A DNA stretch of 64,000 nt from Pyrinomonadaceae bacterium (lineage in GTDB: Bacteria > Acidobacteriota > Blastocatellia > Pyrinomonadales > Pyrinomonadaceae). Made by a program: the position numbers and the translations under genes. Location of the stretch: NCBI GenBank assembly GCA_028284415.1, contig JANQRU010000004.1, forward strand, positions 744,001-808,000, in the 5' to 3' direction. Shown here piece by piece: positions 31,486 through 41,400 of this stretch (its first letter is position 1; each line of letters starts with the position of its first letter). Below the pieces are notes generated by a model that was given only the letters and a program-made list of their open reading frames with translations, did not search any database and was not told where the DNA came from.

Positions 31486-33795
31486 TTAATTGACTTCGAG
31501 GACTTCGGCAACTGTATTTAGAAGTTTTTCGGTGGTAAAAGGTTTCGGCAAGAAAGATTCTATCGCTAGCTTCTGATTTGCTTGATGCATATCGGTCAAA
31601 CCGCTGACAGCAATTATCTTTTGTGATTTGTTTATTTTCTTCAATGCCCTAATTGTCGCCGCACCGTCCATATAAGGCATCGCCATATCGGTTATAACGA
31701 GATCAACTTTTTCCTGTTGAGTATAAATAGCGAGAGCTTCTGTTCCATCTCCGGCAGATAGAACTTTATAGCCATACTTGCTGAGGGTGGCTTCAGTCAC
31801 TTTTCTGATGTTTTCTTCGTCATCAACGAGCAAAATAATTTCGCCATTTCCTTTCGGATAGGGAAGCTCTTGTTCGATAAGCTCTCTCTCGTCAGAAACT
31901 TCCAAAGCAGGAAGGTAAACGGAAAATTGTGTTCCCTTATTAGGCTCGCTGTATGCATTTATAAAACCGCCGTGTCCTCTGACAATTGAAAGAGCGGTAG
32001 AGAGCCCCAAGCCAGTGCCTTTTCCGACTTCTTTGGTTGTATAGAACGGATCCCAAATCCTTTCGAGCAATTCGGGCGACATACCTATTCCCGAATCTTC
32101 AACTGTTATAAAAATATAACGCCCCATTTCAAAATTGGGATTCATCTGAACATAGTTTTCGTCGATCTCAACATTTTCAGCCGTGATCTTTAGCGTTCCG
32201 CCAAGCTCCATCATGGCATCTTTAGCATTTACAGCCAGATTCATTAACACCTGATGAATCTGCGTCGGGTCAGCTTTGATCAAAGCTAAATTTGAAGCTA
32301 CATTGAACTTTATCTTAATGTCAGGCGGAAAGGTTTTTTGCAAGATTTTGATGAGTTCTTTAATTAAATGAGAGATCTGTATCTCAACGCGATTTCCCTC
32401 TTCTGCACCTCTTGCGAAGGTCAAAACCTGCTTAATTAGATCCGCTCCGCGTTCAGTATTTTCGCGGATGATAGAGAGCCATTGCTGAGAAGCTTCGGGC
32501 ATTTCCAAGTCGGTTTGAAGCATATCAACCGCCATTAAGATCGGAGATAAAACATTATTTAGATCGTGGGCGATACCTCCAGCCAAAGTACCGATTGATT
32601 CGAGACGTTGTGCTCTGAGAAGCTGTTGCTCAGTGCGTTTTAAATCGGTTACGTCTGTATTGACTACCAAAAAATAATCGGGCTGTCCTGACTTTTTCCT
32701 AACCAAAGTCCAACGGCTTATAACCGTTATTTTTTTTCCGTCTTTGGTGTAATTTAATGCTTCTTCCTGCCATTCGTCTTTTTTGTTTAAAGCCTCCATA
32801 GCAGTTTCGATAACGGTCTGATCACCATCACAGATCATCTCGCATATATCTTCACCGAGCACCTCTTCAGCTTTTAATCCATAGACCTTTTCCGCTCCCC
32901 TGTTCCAGTAAATGATCTTATGATTTAAATCACAGACGAGAATGGCATCTCTGGTTTTTTTCAGGAGCGAAGCCTGCTGATGAATTCGCTCTTCTGCTCT
33001 TTTCTTTTCGGTGATGTCACGGCTGGTTTCAAGTACAATCAAAGAACCATCATTTGATTCTTCGATGGCTTGGCGGCTTTCGACGATTATCTTTCTTCCG
33101 TCTTTGGTTTTTTGCCGAATCTCACCTTCCCAATACCCGTCTTTTTTTAATTGCTCAAAATATTCATCAAAACTGGTTTCATACTCTGTTTCTAAGACTC
33201 TATAAACCTCTCGTCCCTGCATTTCTTTGAGGTCATAGCCATACATTTTTTTAGCGTTTTGATTCCACTGCAGTATGCCGTCATCAAGTCTCCAGCTGTA
33301 AATCGCATCATGGGTTTGTTCCAGTAATTCTTTTTGCTCGCGGAGCAGAATTTCTTTCTCCCGTAATTCTTTTTCGATCGTTTTTTGCGGAGTTATATCG
33401 TGACGTATGGCTATGTACTGATAAGGTTTTCCCTCTTCATTTAAGAAAGGAACGATGGTCGTATTTACCCAATAAATTGATCCATCTTTTGCACGATTGC
33501 GAATCTCACCACGCCATATTTCTCCGTTTGCGATGGTTACCCAAAGATCACGGAAAAATTCTTTTGGATGGTATTCGGAATTGATGATTCGATGATCTTG
33601 ACCGAGTAATTCCTCTTTTGAGTATTTTGAGATTTCGCAGAATTTGTCGTTGACGTAAGTAATTTTCCCGCTTTGATCCGTAACGGCGACAATAGTGGAT
33701 TCCGCTAATGCTCTTTTAATGTCAACAAGCTCTTTGGAAAGTTTATCTAAATTTGAAGCTTCCGTTCCGGATTTTGTAGAAGCGGGATTATTCAT
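31486..33795 (-). CDS. Cytosolic hybrid histidine kinase with three PAS domains
   Basis: A 769-residue soluble protein with no membrane segment. Three PAS domains (about residues 30-140, 150-265, 275-390), then a HisKA domain with phospho-acceptor His410 in GGIAHDLNN, an HATPase domain with N box [10 protein letters not shown] and G boxes [11 protein letters not shown] and [18 protein letters not shown], and a C-terminal receiver (from about 652) with its Asp near 702 in [11 protein letters not shown]. The signal is unknown: PAS domains can hold haem or flavin and sense oxygen or redox state, but I see no decisive ligand residue. It is encoded 12 bp after the sigma54 activator and is surely its partner. 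Confidence 0.92.
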   Translation of the reverse strand: MNNPASTKSGTEASNLDKLSKELVDIKRALAESTIVAVTDQSGKITYVNDKFCEISKYSKEELLGQDHRIINSEYHPKEFFRDLWVTIANGEIWRGEIRNRAKDGSIYWVNTTIVPFLNEEGKPYQYIAIRHDITPQKTIEKELREKEILLREQKELLEQTHDAIYSWRLDDGILQWNQNAKKMYGYDLKEMQGREVYRVLETEYETSFDEYFEQLKKDGYWEGEIRQKTKDGRKIIVESRQAIEESNDGSLIVLETSRDITEKKRAEERIHQQASLLKKTRDAILVCDLNHKIIYWNRGAEKVYGLKAEEVLGEDICEMICDGDQTVIETAMEALNKKDEWQEEALNYTKDGKKITVISRWTLVRKKSGQPDYFLVVNTDVTDLKRTEQQLLRAQRLESIGTLAGGIAHDLNNVLSPILMAVDMLQTDLEMPEASQQWLSIIRENTERGADLIKQVLTFARGAEEGNRVEIQISHLIKELIKILQKTFPPDIKIKFNVASNLALIKADPTQIHQVLMNLAVNAKDAMMELGGTLKITAENVEIDENYVQMNPNFEMGRYIFITVEDSGIGMSPELLERIWDPFYTTKEVGKGTGLGLSTALSIVRGHGGFINAYSEPNKGTQFSVYLPALEVSDERELIEQELPYPKGNGEIILLVDDEENIRKVTEATLSKYGYKVLSAGDGTEALAIYTQQEKVDLVITDMAMPYMDGAATIRALKKINKSQKIIAVSGLTDMHQANQKLAIESFLPKPFTTEKLLNTVAEVLEVN

Positions 33796-33807
33796 TAAAT
33801 GTAATTT

Positions 33808-35229
33808 TTAGTCACCGCCGGCTGTCTGCGTTTTTTGATTTCCTTCTTCGTCTTTTTTCAGACGATAACGCAATTGATCTCGGGAAATATCTAAAAGTCG
33901 GGCAGCTTTTGTTAGATTTCCTCCTGTTCTGGCGACAGCCTGTTTGACAAGCTCTAGTTCTACCTTTTGCAAAGGTATCCCTTCTGCCGGAAGTATAAAA
34001 TCTGAAACTGCAACGGTTTGCGAACTTCCGCCAACCAAATCAGCCGGAAGATGTTCGGTTGTGACAAGTTCGCCATCTTCTAGAATTGAAGCACGTTCTA
34101 TCACATTTCGCAATTCACGAACATTTCCCGTCCACTCATAATTTTGAAATATTTTTTCAGTTGGTTTTGCCAATCCTCGCAGTTTTTTGCTTGAAATTCT
34201 TTTTTGATTGGTCTTCTCAATATAAAATTTTGCAAGCAATAAAACATCATCTTCGCGTTCACGCAGAGGCGGAATATCAATCTGTATGACCGATAAACGA
34301 TAATAGAGGTCAAGCCTGAAATTTCCTTCGGTGCTTTCTTCTTTTAAGTTCCTGTTTGATGCTGCCAATACACGCACATCAATCGGAATCTCTTTCAAAC
34401 CGCCGATTCTTCTGAACTTTCCTTCCTCTAACACACGCAAAAGTTTTGCTTGGAGAGAAACATCCATTTCTCCGATCTCATCTAAAAATAGTGTTCCGCC
34501 ATCGGCTTGCTCAAACAGACCTTCTTTGCGTTTCTTGGCGTCGGTGAAAGCTCCTTTTTCATAGCCGAATAATTCTGACTCAATCAGATTAGCTGGAAGT
34601 GCAGCACAATTTATTGCTAAATACGGGGCATCACGCCTCTCCGAAGAAAAATGAATCGCACGTGCAAAAAGGTCTTTACCTGTTCCTGTTTCTCCTTGTA
34701 ATAAAACTGAGGCAACGTCTGAAGCCGCAACTTTTTTCGCTGTTTCTTTCGCCTTATTCATCGCTGCGGATTCGCCGATAATTTGTTCAAAACTAAAACG
34801 CTCCGCTCGCTGCCTACGCATCTGTTTTATTTCGCGTCGGAGCTGGCGGGTTTCGACCGAGTTTCGGAGAGTAACGCGGAGTTCTTCCAAGTGAATCGGC
34901 TTGCTGATAAAATCATAAGCTCCACCGCGAAGTGCGGCGATCGTGCTCTGAACATCAACATTTCCCGTCACCATGACAACAATTGTCTCGGGCGATTGTT
35001 TTTTTATGTCCTTTAAAAAATCCAAGCCCGAACCATCAGGCAGATCAATATCAAGCAAAATGATTTCGGGTTCTTCGGCTTTAAAGACTTTCTCGGCTTC
35101 AGCCAAATTTTCAGCTTTGTAGTTTTCGTATCCCCAAGATGTCAGAGTCATCTCAAGTGTACGGGAAATTTGCGGATCGTCATCAACGATCAACACGCGG
35201 GATTTTGATTTTTTAGTTTGTTCTCTCAT
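33808..35229 (-). CDS. NtrC-type sigma54-dependent response regulator
   Basis: A 473-residue regulator. The receiver (residues 11-125) has phosphorylation site Asp60 and Lys110. The AAA+ domain (about 145-385) has Walker A GETGTGKD (179-186), the sigma54-contact loop GAFTDA (226-231; the canonical form is GAFTGA), Walker [13 protein letters not shown] and the arginine-finger region. The Fis-type helix-turn-helix is at the end ([22 protein letters not shown]). On phosphorylation such proteins assemble, bind enhancers 100-200 bp upstream and remodel sigma54-RNA polymerase. It is the obvious reader of the dyads in this window. It is the first gene of the kinase operon, and a GG-N10-GC site lies 31 bp upstream. 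Confidence 0.95.
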   Translation of the reverse strand: MREQTKKSKSRVLIVDDDPQISRTLEMTLTSWGYENYKAENLAEAEKVFKAEEPEIILLDIDLPDGSGLDFLKDIKKQSPETIVVMVTGNVDVQSTIAALRGGAYDFISKPIHLEELRVTLRNSVETRQLRREIKQMRRQRAERFSFEQIIGESAAMNKAKETAKKVAASDVASVLLQGETGTGKDLFARAIHFSSERRDAPYLAINCAALPANLIESELFGYEKGAFTDAKKRKEGLFEQADGGTLFLDEIGEMDVSLQAKLLRVLEEGKFRRIGGLKEIPIDVRVLAASNRNLKEESTEGNFRLDLYYRLSVIQIDIPPLREREDDVLLLAKFYIEKTNQKRISSKKLRGLAKPTEKIFQNYEWTGNVRELRNVIERASILEDGELVTTEHLPADLVGGSSQTVAVSDFILPAEGIPLQKVELELVKQAVARTGGNLTKAARLLDISRDQLRYRLKKDEEGNQKTQTAGGD

Positions 35230-35259
35230 AATTTAATAGTTTTTTTAAGAGAATAACCT

Positions 35260-35273
35260 GCAATAATAATGCC
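35260..35273 (-). promoter_or_regulatory. Candidate sigma54 promoter of the two-component operon
   Basis: Minus strand GGCATTATTATTGC: GG-N10-GC with GGCA and TTGC kept, 31 bp before the regulator start. It suggests autoregulation. The nearest dyad (35544) is about 270 bp upstream, further than usual. Confidence 0.6.
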
Positions 35274-35320
35274 TTACTGAAAGATTATAACATCAAACCA
35301 AAAAATAATTATCGGTGCAT

Positions 35321-35412
35321 AGAACAAGGATTACGCAGATAGCACGGATTTTCACGGGTATTTCCAAAAAAATCTACGGAAATTCGAGCAATCCGTGTAA
35401 TCCGCGTTCTAT
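35321..35412. repeat. Dispersed intergenic repeat, copy B
   Basis: A long imperfect palindrome: TAGAAC at the left end and GTTCTA at 35407-35412, with GGATTACGC and CACGGAT arms against ATCCGTG and ATCCGCG. The core (GCACGGATTTTCACGG) also appears in copy A at 31391-31470. No coding sequence. Confidence 0.65.
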
Positions 35413-35425
35413 CTATAGAGCAAAT

Positions 35426-35499
35426 GGCAGAAACGCGACCGTTAGGAAGCGTGTCCGTCGCTCTGAGCAAACACGCTTCCTAACGGTCGCGTTTCTGCC
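35426..35499. repeat. Perfect 29-bp-arm hairpin repeat
   Basis: Bases 35426-35454 and 35471-35499 are exact reverse complements over 29 bp, with a 16-base loop. The arms begin GGCAGAAACGCGACCGTTAG. The core resembles that of the palindrome at 29592-29693. It lies between the divergent regulator and Usp genes and may also act as an insulator or terminator. The rest of 35276-35622 holds the dyad and promoter listed separately. Confidence 0.75.
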
Positions 35500-35543
35500 T
35501 TGTTTGATTTAATTTTAGTTGGCATCTTTTTACTATCCCCAAA

Positions 35544-35561
35544 GTGCGAAAAATTTCCCAA
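35544..35561. promoter_or_regulatory. Enhancer-like dyad (UAS 10)
   Basis: GTGCG-AAAAATTT-CCCAA: TGCG arm perfect, the other arm (CCCA) degenerate, spacer right. It is 64 bp upstream of the perfect sigma54 promoter at 35625-35640. Confidence 0.55.
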
Positions 35562-35624
35562 CAAAGTGAGTGATAATACACAGTTGTAAAGTATGATTTA
35601 CGATAAGTTTTGAAAACAAACAAG

Positions 35625-35640
35625 TGGCACGAACTTTGCT
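35625..35640 (+). promoter_or_regulatory. Sigma54 (-24/-12) promoter of the tandem Usp gene
   Basis: TGGCACGAACTTTGCT, a match to consensus at every defined position and nearly the same sequence as the promoter at 187-202. The longest open frame starts at 35624, inside this promoter, so the ATG at 35723 is the true start. Confidence 0.88.
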
Positions 35641-35722
35641 GAAATTTAATTTCAAGAAGTTAATTTTTGACAAACTTTGCAAATTTAACTCACACAATGA
35701 TTTTAGGTATTGGAGAAAAACT

Positions 35723-36682
35723 ATGAGGTTATTAATTGCTTATGATGGCTCGGCTTCATCAGACAATGCACTTGATGATTTACAAAAAGCGGGCTTGCCG
35801 GAGGAAAATGTCGAAGCGATCGTAATGTCGGTTGCAGAGGTTTGGATGCCACCGCCACCGTCCCAAAACGGTAACGGATTTAACCCCGAAGAATACCCTG
35901 CTATTATCCAGGAAATAACGGAAAAACGCCTCAAGGTAGCGAAGAGTTCCCTGAACGAAGCAGACACTCTCAGCCGCCATGCCAGAGAAAGAATCCTCGC
36001 TAAATTTCCAAAATGGAACGTAACCGCCGAAGTAACCAACGGCTCACCTGCTTGGGAAATCCTTGCACGGGCAGATAAATTCAAGCCCGATCTTATAGTC
36101 CTCGGTTCACAGGGTAGAAATGCCGTCGGGCGTATTCTTTTAGGAAGTATTTCTCAGAAGGTTCTGACTGAAGCAAAATGTTCAGTCCGAATCGCACGCG
36201 GAAAAATTGAGGTCGAGCCTTTACCTTTGAGAATTATGATCGGTTTTGACGGCTCTCTCGGTTCACAATTGGCTGTAAAATCAGTTGCTTCCAGACATTG
36301 GGGAGAAAATGCCGAAGTCTTCCTGCTTTCTGCAATGCACCCTCTTTTCCCGACCGCTATTGGAAGGTTTATTCCGCCCATCAAAGAATGGATAAAAGAA
36401 GACATTAAAACCGAAAGACACTGGATAGAAAAATTAGCCGAAAGCTCTATCCACTCTCTCGAAAACGCAGATCTGAAAGTAAAACTTGAGATTAAAGCAG
36501 GAAATCCAAAAGAAATTCTCATCGAACAAGCCGCCAAATGGCAAGCCGATTCGATCTTTGTCGGAGCACATTCATACTCCGGCGTAATCGAAAAACTCCT
36601 GATCGGCAGCACCGCCTCCGCCATCGCCGAAAGAGCCAACTGCTCCGTAGAAGCAGTTCGCGGAGAAATTGAGGTTCAATGA
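35723..36682 (+). CDS. Tandem-domain universal stress protein
   Basis: A 319-residue protein of two Usp domains. I start it at ATG 35723 (TGGAG upstream). The first domain (residues 1-150) begins MRLLIAYDGSASS and has the ATP loop GSQGRNAVGRILLGSIS; the second (about 165-319) begins IMIGFDGSLGSQLA and has GAHSYSGVIEKLLIGSTAS, a slightly altered loop. Two-domain Usps are typical of dormancy regulons. Transcribed alone behind a perfect sigma54 promoter. Its 3' end faces an RHS fragment on the other strand. Confidence 0.92.
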   Translation: MRLLIAYDGSASSDNALDDLQKAGLPEENVEAIVMSVAEVWMPPPPSQNGNGFNPEEYPAIIQEITEKRLKVAKSSLNEADTLSRHARERILAKFPKWNVTAEVTNGSPAWEILARADKFKPDLIVLGSQGRNAVGRILLGSISQKVLTEAKCSVRIARGKIEVEPLPLRIMIGFDGSLGSQLAVKSVASRHWGENAEVFLLSAMHPLFPTAIGRFIPPIKEWIKEDIKTERHWIEKLAESSIHSLENADLKVKLEIKAGNPKEILIEQAAKWQADSIFVGAHSYSGVIEKLLIGSTASAIAERANCSVEAVRGEIEVQ

Positions 36683-36719
36683 CGTATTCAAGTATTTGTT
36701 GAAGAATTTTTCAGAGTAA

Positions 36720-37387
36720 TTATTTAAAGATATTCTCTTTCTGCCCTTGTTTATCGTAAATGTAGTTTTGAGTCCAGTTAGCTGTTACTCCCGCTGCCAA
36801 TGCACCTTTGGCTTTGATAAGACGACCAAGAGAATCATGTTCATAGACTCTGTCTCTATTTCTATCTCTGTTATCTATGATATGAGTTAGTTGTCCCGTC
36901 GTTCCATTCAGAGTTCCTTTGCTCAAACCCCGATTATAATTGTAGGTCAAATCCATCAGAATGTTTGCTCCTCGCTTCAACTTCTGATTTGTCATCAATC
37001 CTGTTTTGGAATCAAAAGAATAAGTTTCTGTTATCGGATTTGGTGTTGCCCCTCCGATTCTCATTGATTTTGCCTGTCCGAAATCATTGTAAGAGATGCT
37101 ATCCATTTGATTGACATTATCAACCTTCAGTTCTTTCAAACGCGAAGTCTGGTCATAAGTAACATTTACAACCTTTCGCGGATTCCCCGTCATCCCGTAT
37201 TGTTTCGGATAGCGGACTTCCGTCAAGCGATGTGCCGTGTCATAGAGATAGCTGGTCTCCATCGGATAGGAGCTTCTTGAGGTTAAGGTCATCTTGTAAT
37301 TTGATGTCCGCCCCTCTGTGTCATAGGAATAATCTTCGGTAGAAACTCCCGCTGAGATGACCTTCTTGATTCTTTCCTTATCGCATG
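36720..37387 (-). pseudogene. Displaced RHS-repeat fragment
   Basis: About 220 codons of RHS/YD repeats (YDTAHRLTEVRYPKQYG, SLGRLIKAKGALAAGVTANW) that closely match the core of the large RHS protein (coding segment about 39900-40530). The similarity continues upstream of the first Met to about 37387, reading DKERIKKVISAGVSTEDYSYD, in part, then stops where recombinase-like sequence begins. The 3' end is cut short (QGQKENIFK then stop). It lacks start region, core end and toxin tip, so it is a duplicated remnant, as commonly found beside RHS loci. Confidence 0.85.
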
Positions 37388-37396
37388 TAGTTATAA

Positions 37397-37543
37397 GATA
37401 AAAAGCAAAGGAAAAAAGCAGTTGAAATGTATGAGCGACGAAATCACACGGTGAAGGAAATCTGCGAAATGATGGGAATTACGAAACCGACTCTCTACGC
37501 CTATATTCGTGAGGAACAAACCGTCAAAAAAACTAAAGCGTAA
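37397..37543 (+). pseudogene. C-terminal remnant of a serine recombinase (resolvase/invertase)
   Basis: A 48-codon open stretch after a TAA at 37394-37396 reads KAVEMYERRNHTVKEICEMM, then GITKPTLYAYIREEQ to a stop at 37541-37543. This is the Hin-type helix-turn-helix at the end of serine resolvases. The catalytic N-terminal domain is missing. It directly adjoins the RHS fragment on the opposite strand, and marks a mobile-element event that broke the RHS copy. Confidence 0.72.
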
Positions 37544-37587
37544 CAAATTACAATATTGTCGACGCTGTTCTATTAGGCTATATTTTT

Positions 37588-38418
37588 TCAGTTTTGACTA
37601 AAGTATTCTTTGGGAAGATCTTTCTGAAATTCTCCATAGAGTTGCTCAATAATTTTTTCCATTATTTTACCACCTTTTTTCATACATCCATTATGAACAA
37701 ACCAACGATAATTATAATTCGTTCCTTGTTTTACCTCTAAAGTGTAACCTGTCGTGTCCACTCCATGAATATAATCATTCAACAATTCTTTATTCAAAGG
37801 AATTTTCACTTCGTTTTTTTCTAAATAATCGAACAAATTTTGCCAGCCAGAGTTAGTATTTTTGAGATCAAACCTTTTCATCACTGAGGAATTATCATTT
37901 AATACTGTATTCATTAAATAACCTGAATAAGTAGAGTTTCTTTTTTTCAAGACCCACATTTGAGAAGTAACTATCCCCCCACCATATCCAATTCTAATTT
38001 CAATTTCATTCGGCGTTAATACCTTATCCTCTAAATTGTCAAGATAAGTTACCTTTGTCAAAAAATTAATCTTTTCTTTAACAAATTTGTCTAGTTCACT
38101 TTTCTCTGGCTTATCTTGATTAGTAATCAAATGTTGTAAACGTTTATAAGTTTCCCTCTGTTTTTTGGATAGTTTTCCAGTATCATCCTTAAACATTTTT
38201 TCAATAACCTTTTCATCACAGTTAGGATTGTTTACTTTAACCTTTTCTTGGATTTCAACACTGGAGATCTTTTGTTTGTTAGGTTTTTGAGTGTCTTTTT
38301 CTATGTTAGTAAGTCTTGTATTTCCTTTATGAATTACTTCTCCATTTTCGTTTACACTACAGTTCAATAAGATTGCAATAAATATAAAAGACACTCCTAA
38401 TATACTCTTTAATTTCAT
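37588..38418 (-). CDS. Lipoprotein, candidate immunity protein of the RHS toxin
   Basis: A 276-residue protein from ATG 38418 (a longer frame adds four residues). The signal peptide ends in the lipobox ILLNC. The mature part is Lys/Glu-rich and matches no family I know. It is encoded 35 bp after the RHS gene on the same strand, the position usual for the immunity gene of a polymorphic toxin. A lipoprotein immunity product would protect the periplasm or outer envelope. The role is inferred from position only. Confidence 0.6.
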   Translation of the reverse strand: MKLKSILGVSFIFIAILLNCSVNENGEVIHKGNTRLTNIEKDTQKPNKQKISSVEIQEKVKVNNPNCDEKVIEKMFKDDTGKLSKKQRETYKRLQHLITNQDKPEKSELDKFVKEKINFLTKVTYLDNLEDKVLTPNEIEIRIGYGGGIVTSQMWVLKKRNSTYSGYLMNTVLNDNSSVMKRFDLKNTNSGWQNLFDYLEKNEVKIPLNKELLNDYIHGVDTTGYTLEVKQGTNYNYRWFVHNGCMKKGGKIMEKIIEQLYGEFQKDLPKEYFSQN

Positions 38419-38453
38419 AAATATCTCCAACTTCCAACTATAAAGTTATTCCA

Positions 38454-41400
38454 TTACTTACGAAGAGAATAACAGGTAAATTCAGTACCAAATTTATTTG
38501 TGCCATAAAAAGTGTAGTATTTTTCAGAAATGACTATTCCGTAGTGTTCTGTTGTTTTAGCAAAAGCAATATCTGCCCTTGAAGGATTTAACTGTTTGCC
38601 CATTTTTGCTCCTTTAGGAAGATCATGGGGAACATCATGTTCCCTAAAAGGATGAGTATGATATAGAACGTAAAACTTCGCTCCAACAGTTTTAACATGA
38701 AATCTCATTCCTGGAAGTTCCCAACTTTTATCTCCTAAAAGAGGATTATTATTATACTTATGGTCTTTAATTAAGTTATCATGTTTGTCTAGTTCTAAAA
38801 TACCACCTTGTTCAAGTGATTTCTTCTGTCTTTCTTCTTTATCATCAGAAAAATTTGATCTATCCCACGCTCCCTCCAAAGCGTCTCTTACTCCTTTTCT
38901 TTCTAAGAATACGTAAAAAAGTGCACATTCAATTAGTATTTTCTTTTTCGGCTCACCTTTAGAAGAAGAACCTCCTCCGCCTCGCCCAATGCTTCTACTT
39001 CTGCCGTTATCATTGTCTCGTGATGCACCACCACCACTACCACGACTACCTCCTCCTGTTATACGATGTGTCCACTCTTCAATAATTAAAAATGGTTCTT
39101 CCTCATCTAACCCTCTTGGATCAACAAAATCTATCGGATTATTCTCTACATAAGCATACATATTGAAACTTTGCGGATTACCTATCTCTGCTGCTGCCAT
39201 TCCAATCGGGTCAACTTGTGTGAATCTTGATTGTCCCGAGTTGTAAGTCCTGTTGATTGCATAATCCAGTCCGCCAGTTACGCTGCTTCTATCATATGAT
39301 GTGAATCTTTGATTTGATGTCCCGCTGGTCTCTGCATCAATTGAAGTTCCGAATGGTAAGGTCATCTGTTCAACTTCTGTTCCTCCAGTTGGATTGCTTA
39401 TCATCCTTGTTCCCAATCTATCTGGGTGATGATATTCAGTTGATTCGGTTGAACCTGTTTTTGTGAATGTTGAGAGTAGTCTTGAACCTGCATAGATGTA
39501 GGTCTTATCCCACTCAAGCGAACTGCTTGTAGATTGAGTTGTGTATTCCGCTAAAACACTTGAACCGCCCCATGCATAATAGGTGATGTCAACTGATGCA
39601 TAACTCCACGAAGCTAATCTCTCCCGGCTTGAGGCATATTCATTTGCCTGTTCTATCCATCCCGAATCATCTCTGACATAAACCAATCTTCCCGCTTCAT
39701 CATACTCCTGCACCTGCCAGTTACCCGTAGGAGATTTCCCTCTGATTTGATTTCCGGCATTGTCATAGTTATAACCTATGATTCGATTTGTTGAAGACGT
39801 ATAACTTAAAGAAGCTAATCCATCTAATGGGATTGCCTGACCATATTCAGTTGTTCCTGTTTTAGAAGTAGTCTCTTTGTTCCCATATCTATCGTAAGTG
39901 TAACTCTGTGTCCAGTTAGCTGTTACTCCTGTTACTCCCGTTGCTAATCCACCTTTGGCTTTGATAAGACGACCAAGAGAATCGTGCTCATAGACTCTAT
40001 CTTTATTTCTGTCTTTATTATCAATAATGTGAGTTAGTTGTCCCGTTTTTCCATTCAGAGTTCCTTTGCTCAAACCCCGATTATAGTTATAGGTCAAATC
40101 CATCAAGGTGTTTGTTCCTCTTTTTACCTTCTGATTGGTCATCAATCCCGTTTCTGAATCAAAGGAGTAAGTTTCATCAATCGGATTAGAGCCACCCGCT
40201 CCGATCTTGATAGCTGTCGCCTGTCCAAAATCATTATAACTGATTTGATTCATCTGAATTGAATTATCCACTTTCAGTTCTTTCAATCTCGATGTTTGGT
40301 CATAAGCTATATCGACAACCTTTCTCGGGTTACCTGACATTCCGTAAGCCTTTGGATAGCGAACTTCCGTCAAACGATTCACCGTATCATAGAGATAACT
40401 CGTCTTCATCGGATAGCTTGCCCTTGATGTCGCTTTCATTTCATAATCTGAAACTCTTCCCTCTGTGTCATAAGTGTAAGTTTCTGTGGCTACACTACCT
40501 GAGGTGACTTGATAAATCCTTTCTTTATCGCCCATTGTCATATAAGAATAGGTGATATCGGGTGACTCATAAATCGGATTTGCCGTATCTGCTTGTGTTT
40601 TATCAAAGGTAATCGCATGCAAACGATTCAGAGGATCAAGCGAACCGTTCTTGAGATATGAAAAGTTGGTCTTAACTCCTCTGGCATCAATTCTCTGAGT
40701 TAGATTAGAACGATTATCATATGTAAAAGAATCACTCCAAATTGCTCCCGAACCACCTGCATTCACAAAAACTCCTAAATCGTTAATTGTCGCCGTCTGT
40801 TCAGCCAGTTTTTGACGAGTCATACGTCCGAGAGAATCGTATTTGAACTTCCTTTGTTGAGAACCTTGGTCAATCTGAGTCAAGTTATCTTGCTCGTCAT
40901 AGGTGTAATCCGTGACCATATTGCCCGAAGCTGTCACTGAACCATTTCCATTTGGATTGGGTTCAACTACCTCAACCAATCTTCCATAAGCATCACTTCT
41001 GCCCCAACGCTCTCTACCCCAAGCGTCCTGTCTTCTAACTGTGCTTCCCTGAGTTGTCGTCGCTGATGATGGTTTGGTGGTTTCGTTATAGAAAGTCTTG
41101 GTTGTACTTCCATCAGGTGCGGTTATTTGAGTTACTCTCGATTGATTATCATAGGTATAGCTTGTCCAATCAGATGGGCTTCCCGTTGCCGGATATGGAT
41201 TGGAGACTCTATCTTGTCTTCCCATATTGTCATATTCAACCTTTGTGGCTGTTTCCGAAGATGTTCCCGTCAGAAGTTTCGAGATTCGAGGTTGTCCTCT
41301 ACCGTTTGTGATGGTTGTTGATTGGCTGACAATTGTGTTATTTGAGAGTTTGACCGTCTGCTTTGAGGTTAAAGTATTCGGGAAGTATTCATAAACCACC

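Noticed and set aside
37397..37543. Resolvase-like frame as a complete gene
   Set aside because: It lacks the catalytic N-terminal domain and a start codon in place; it is recorded as a remnant instead.
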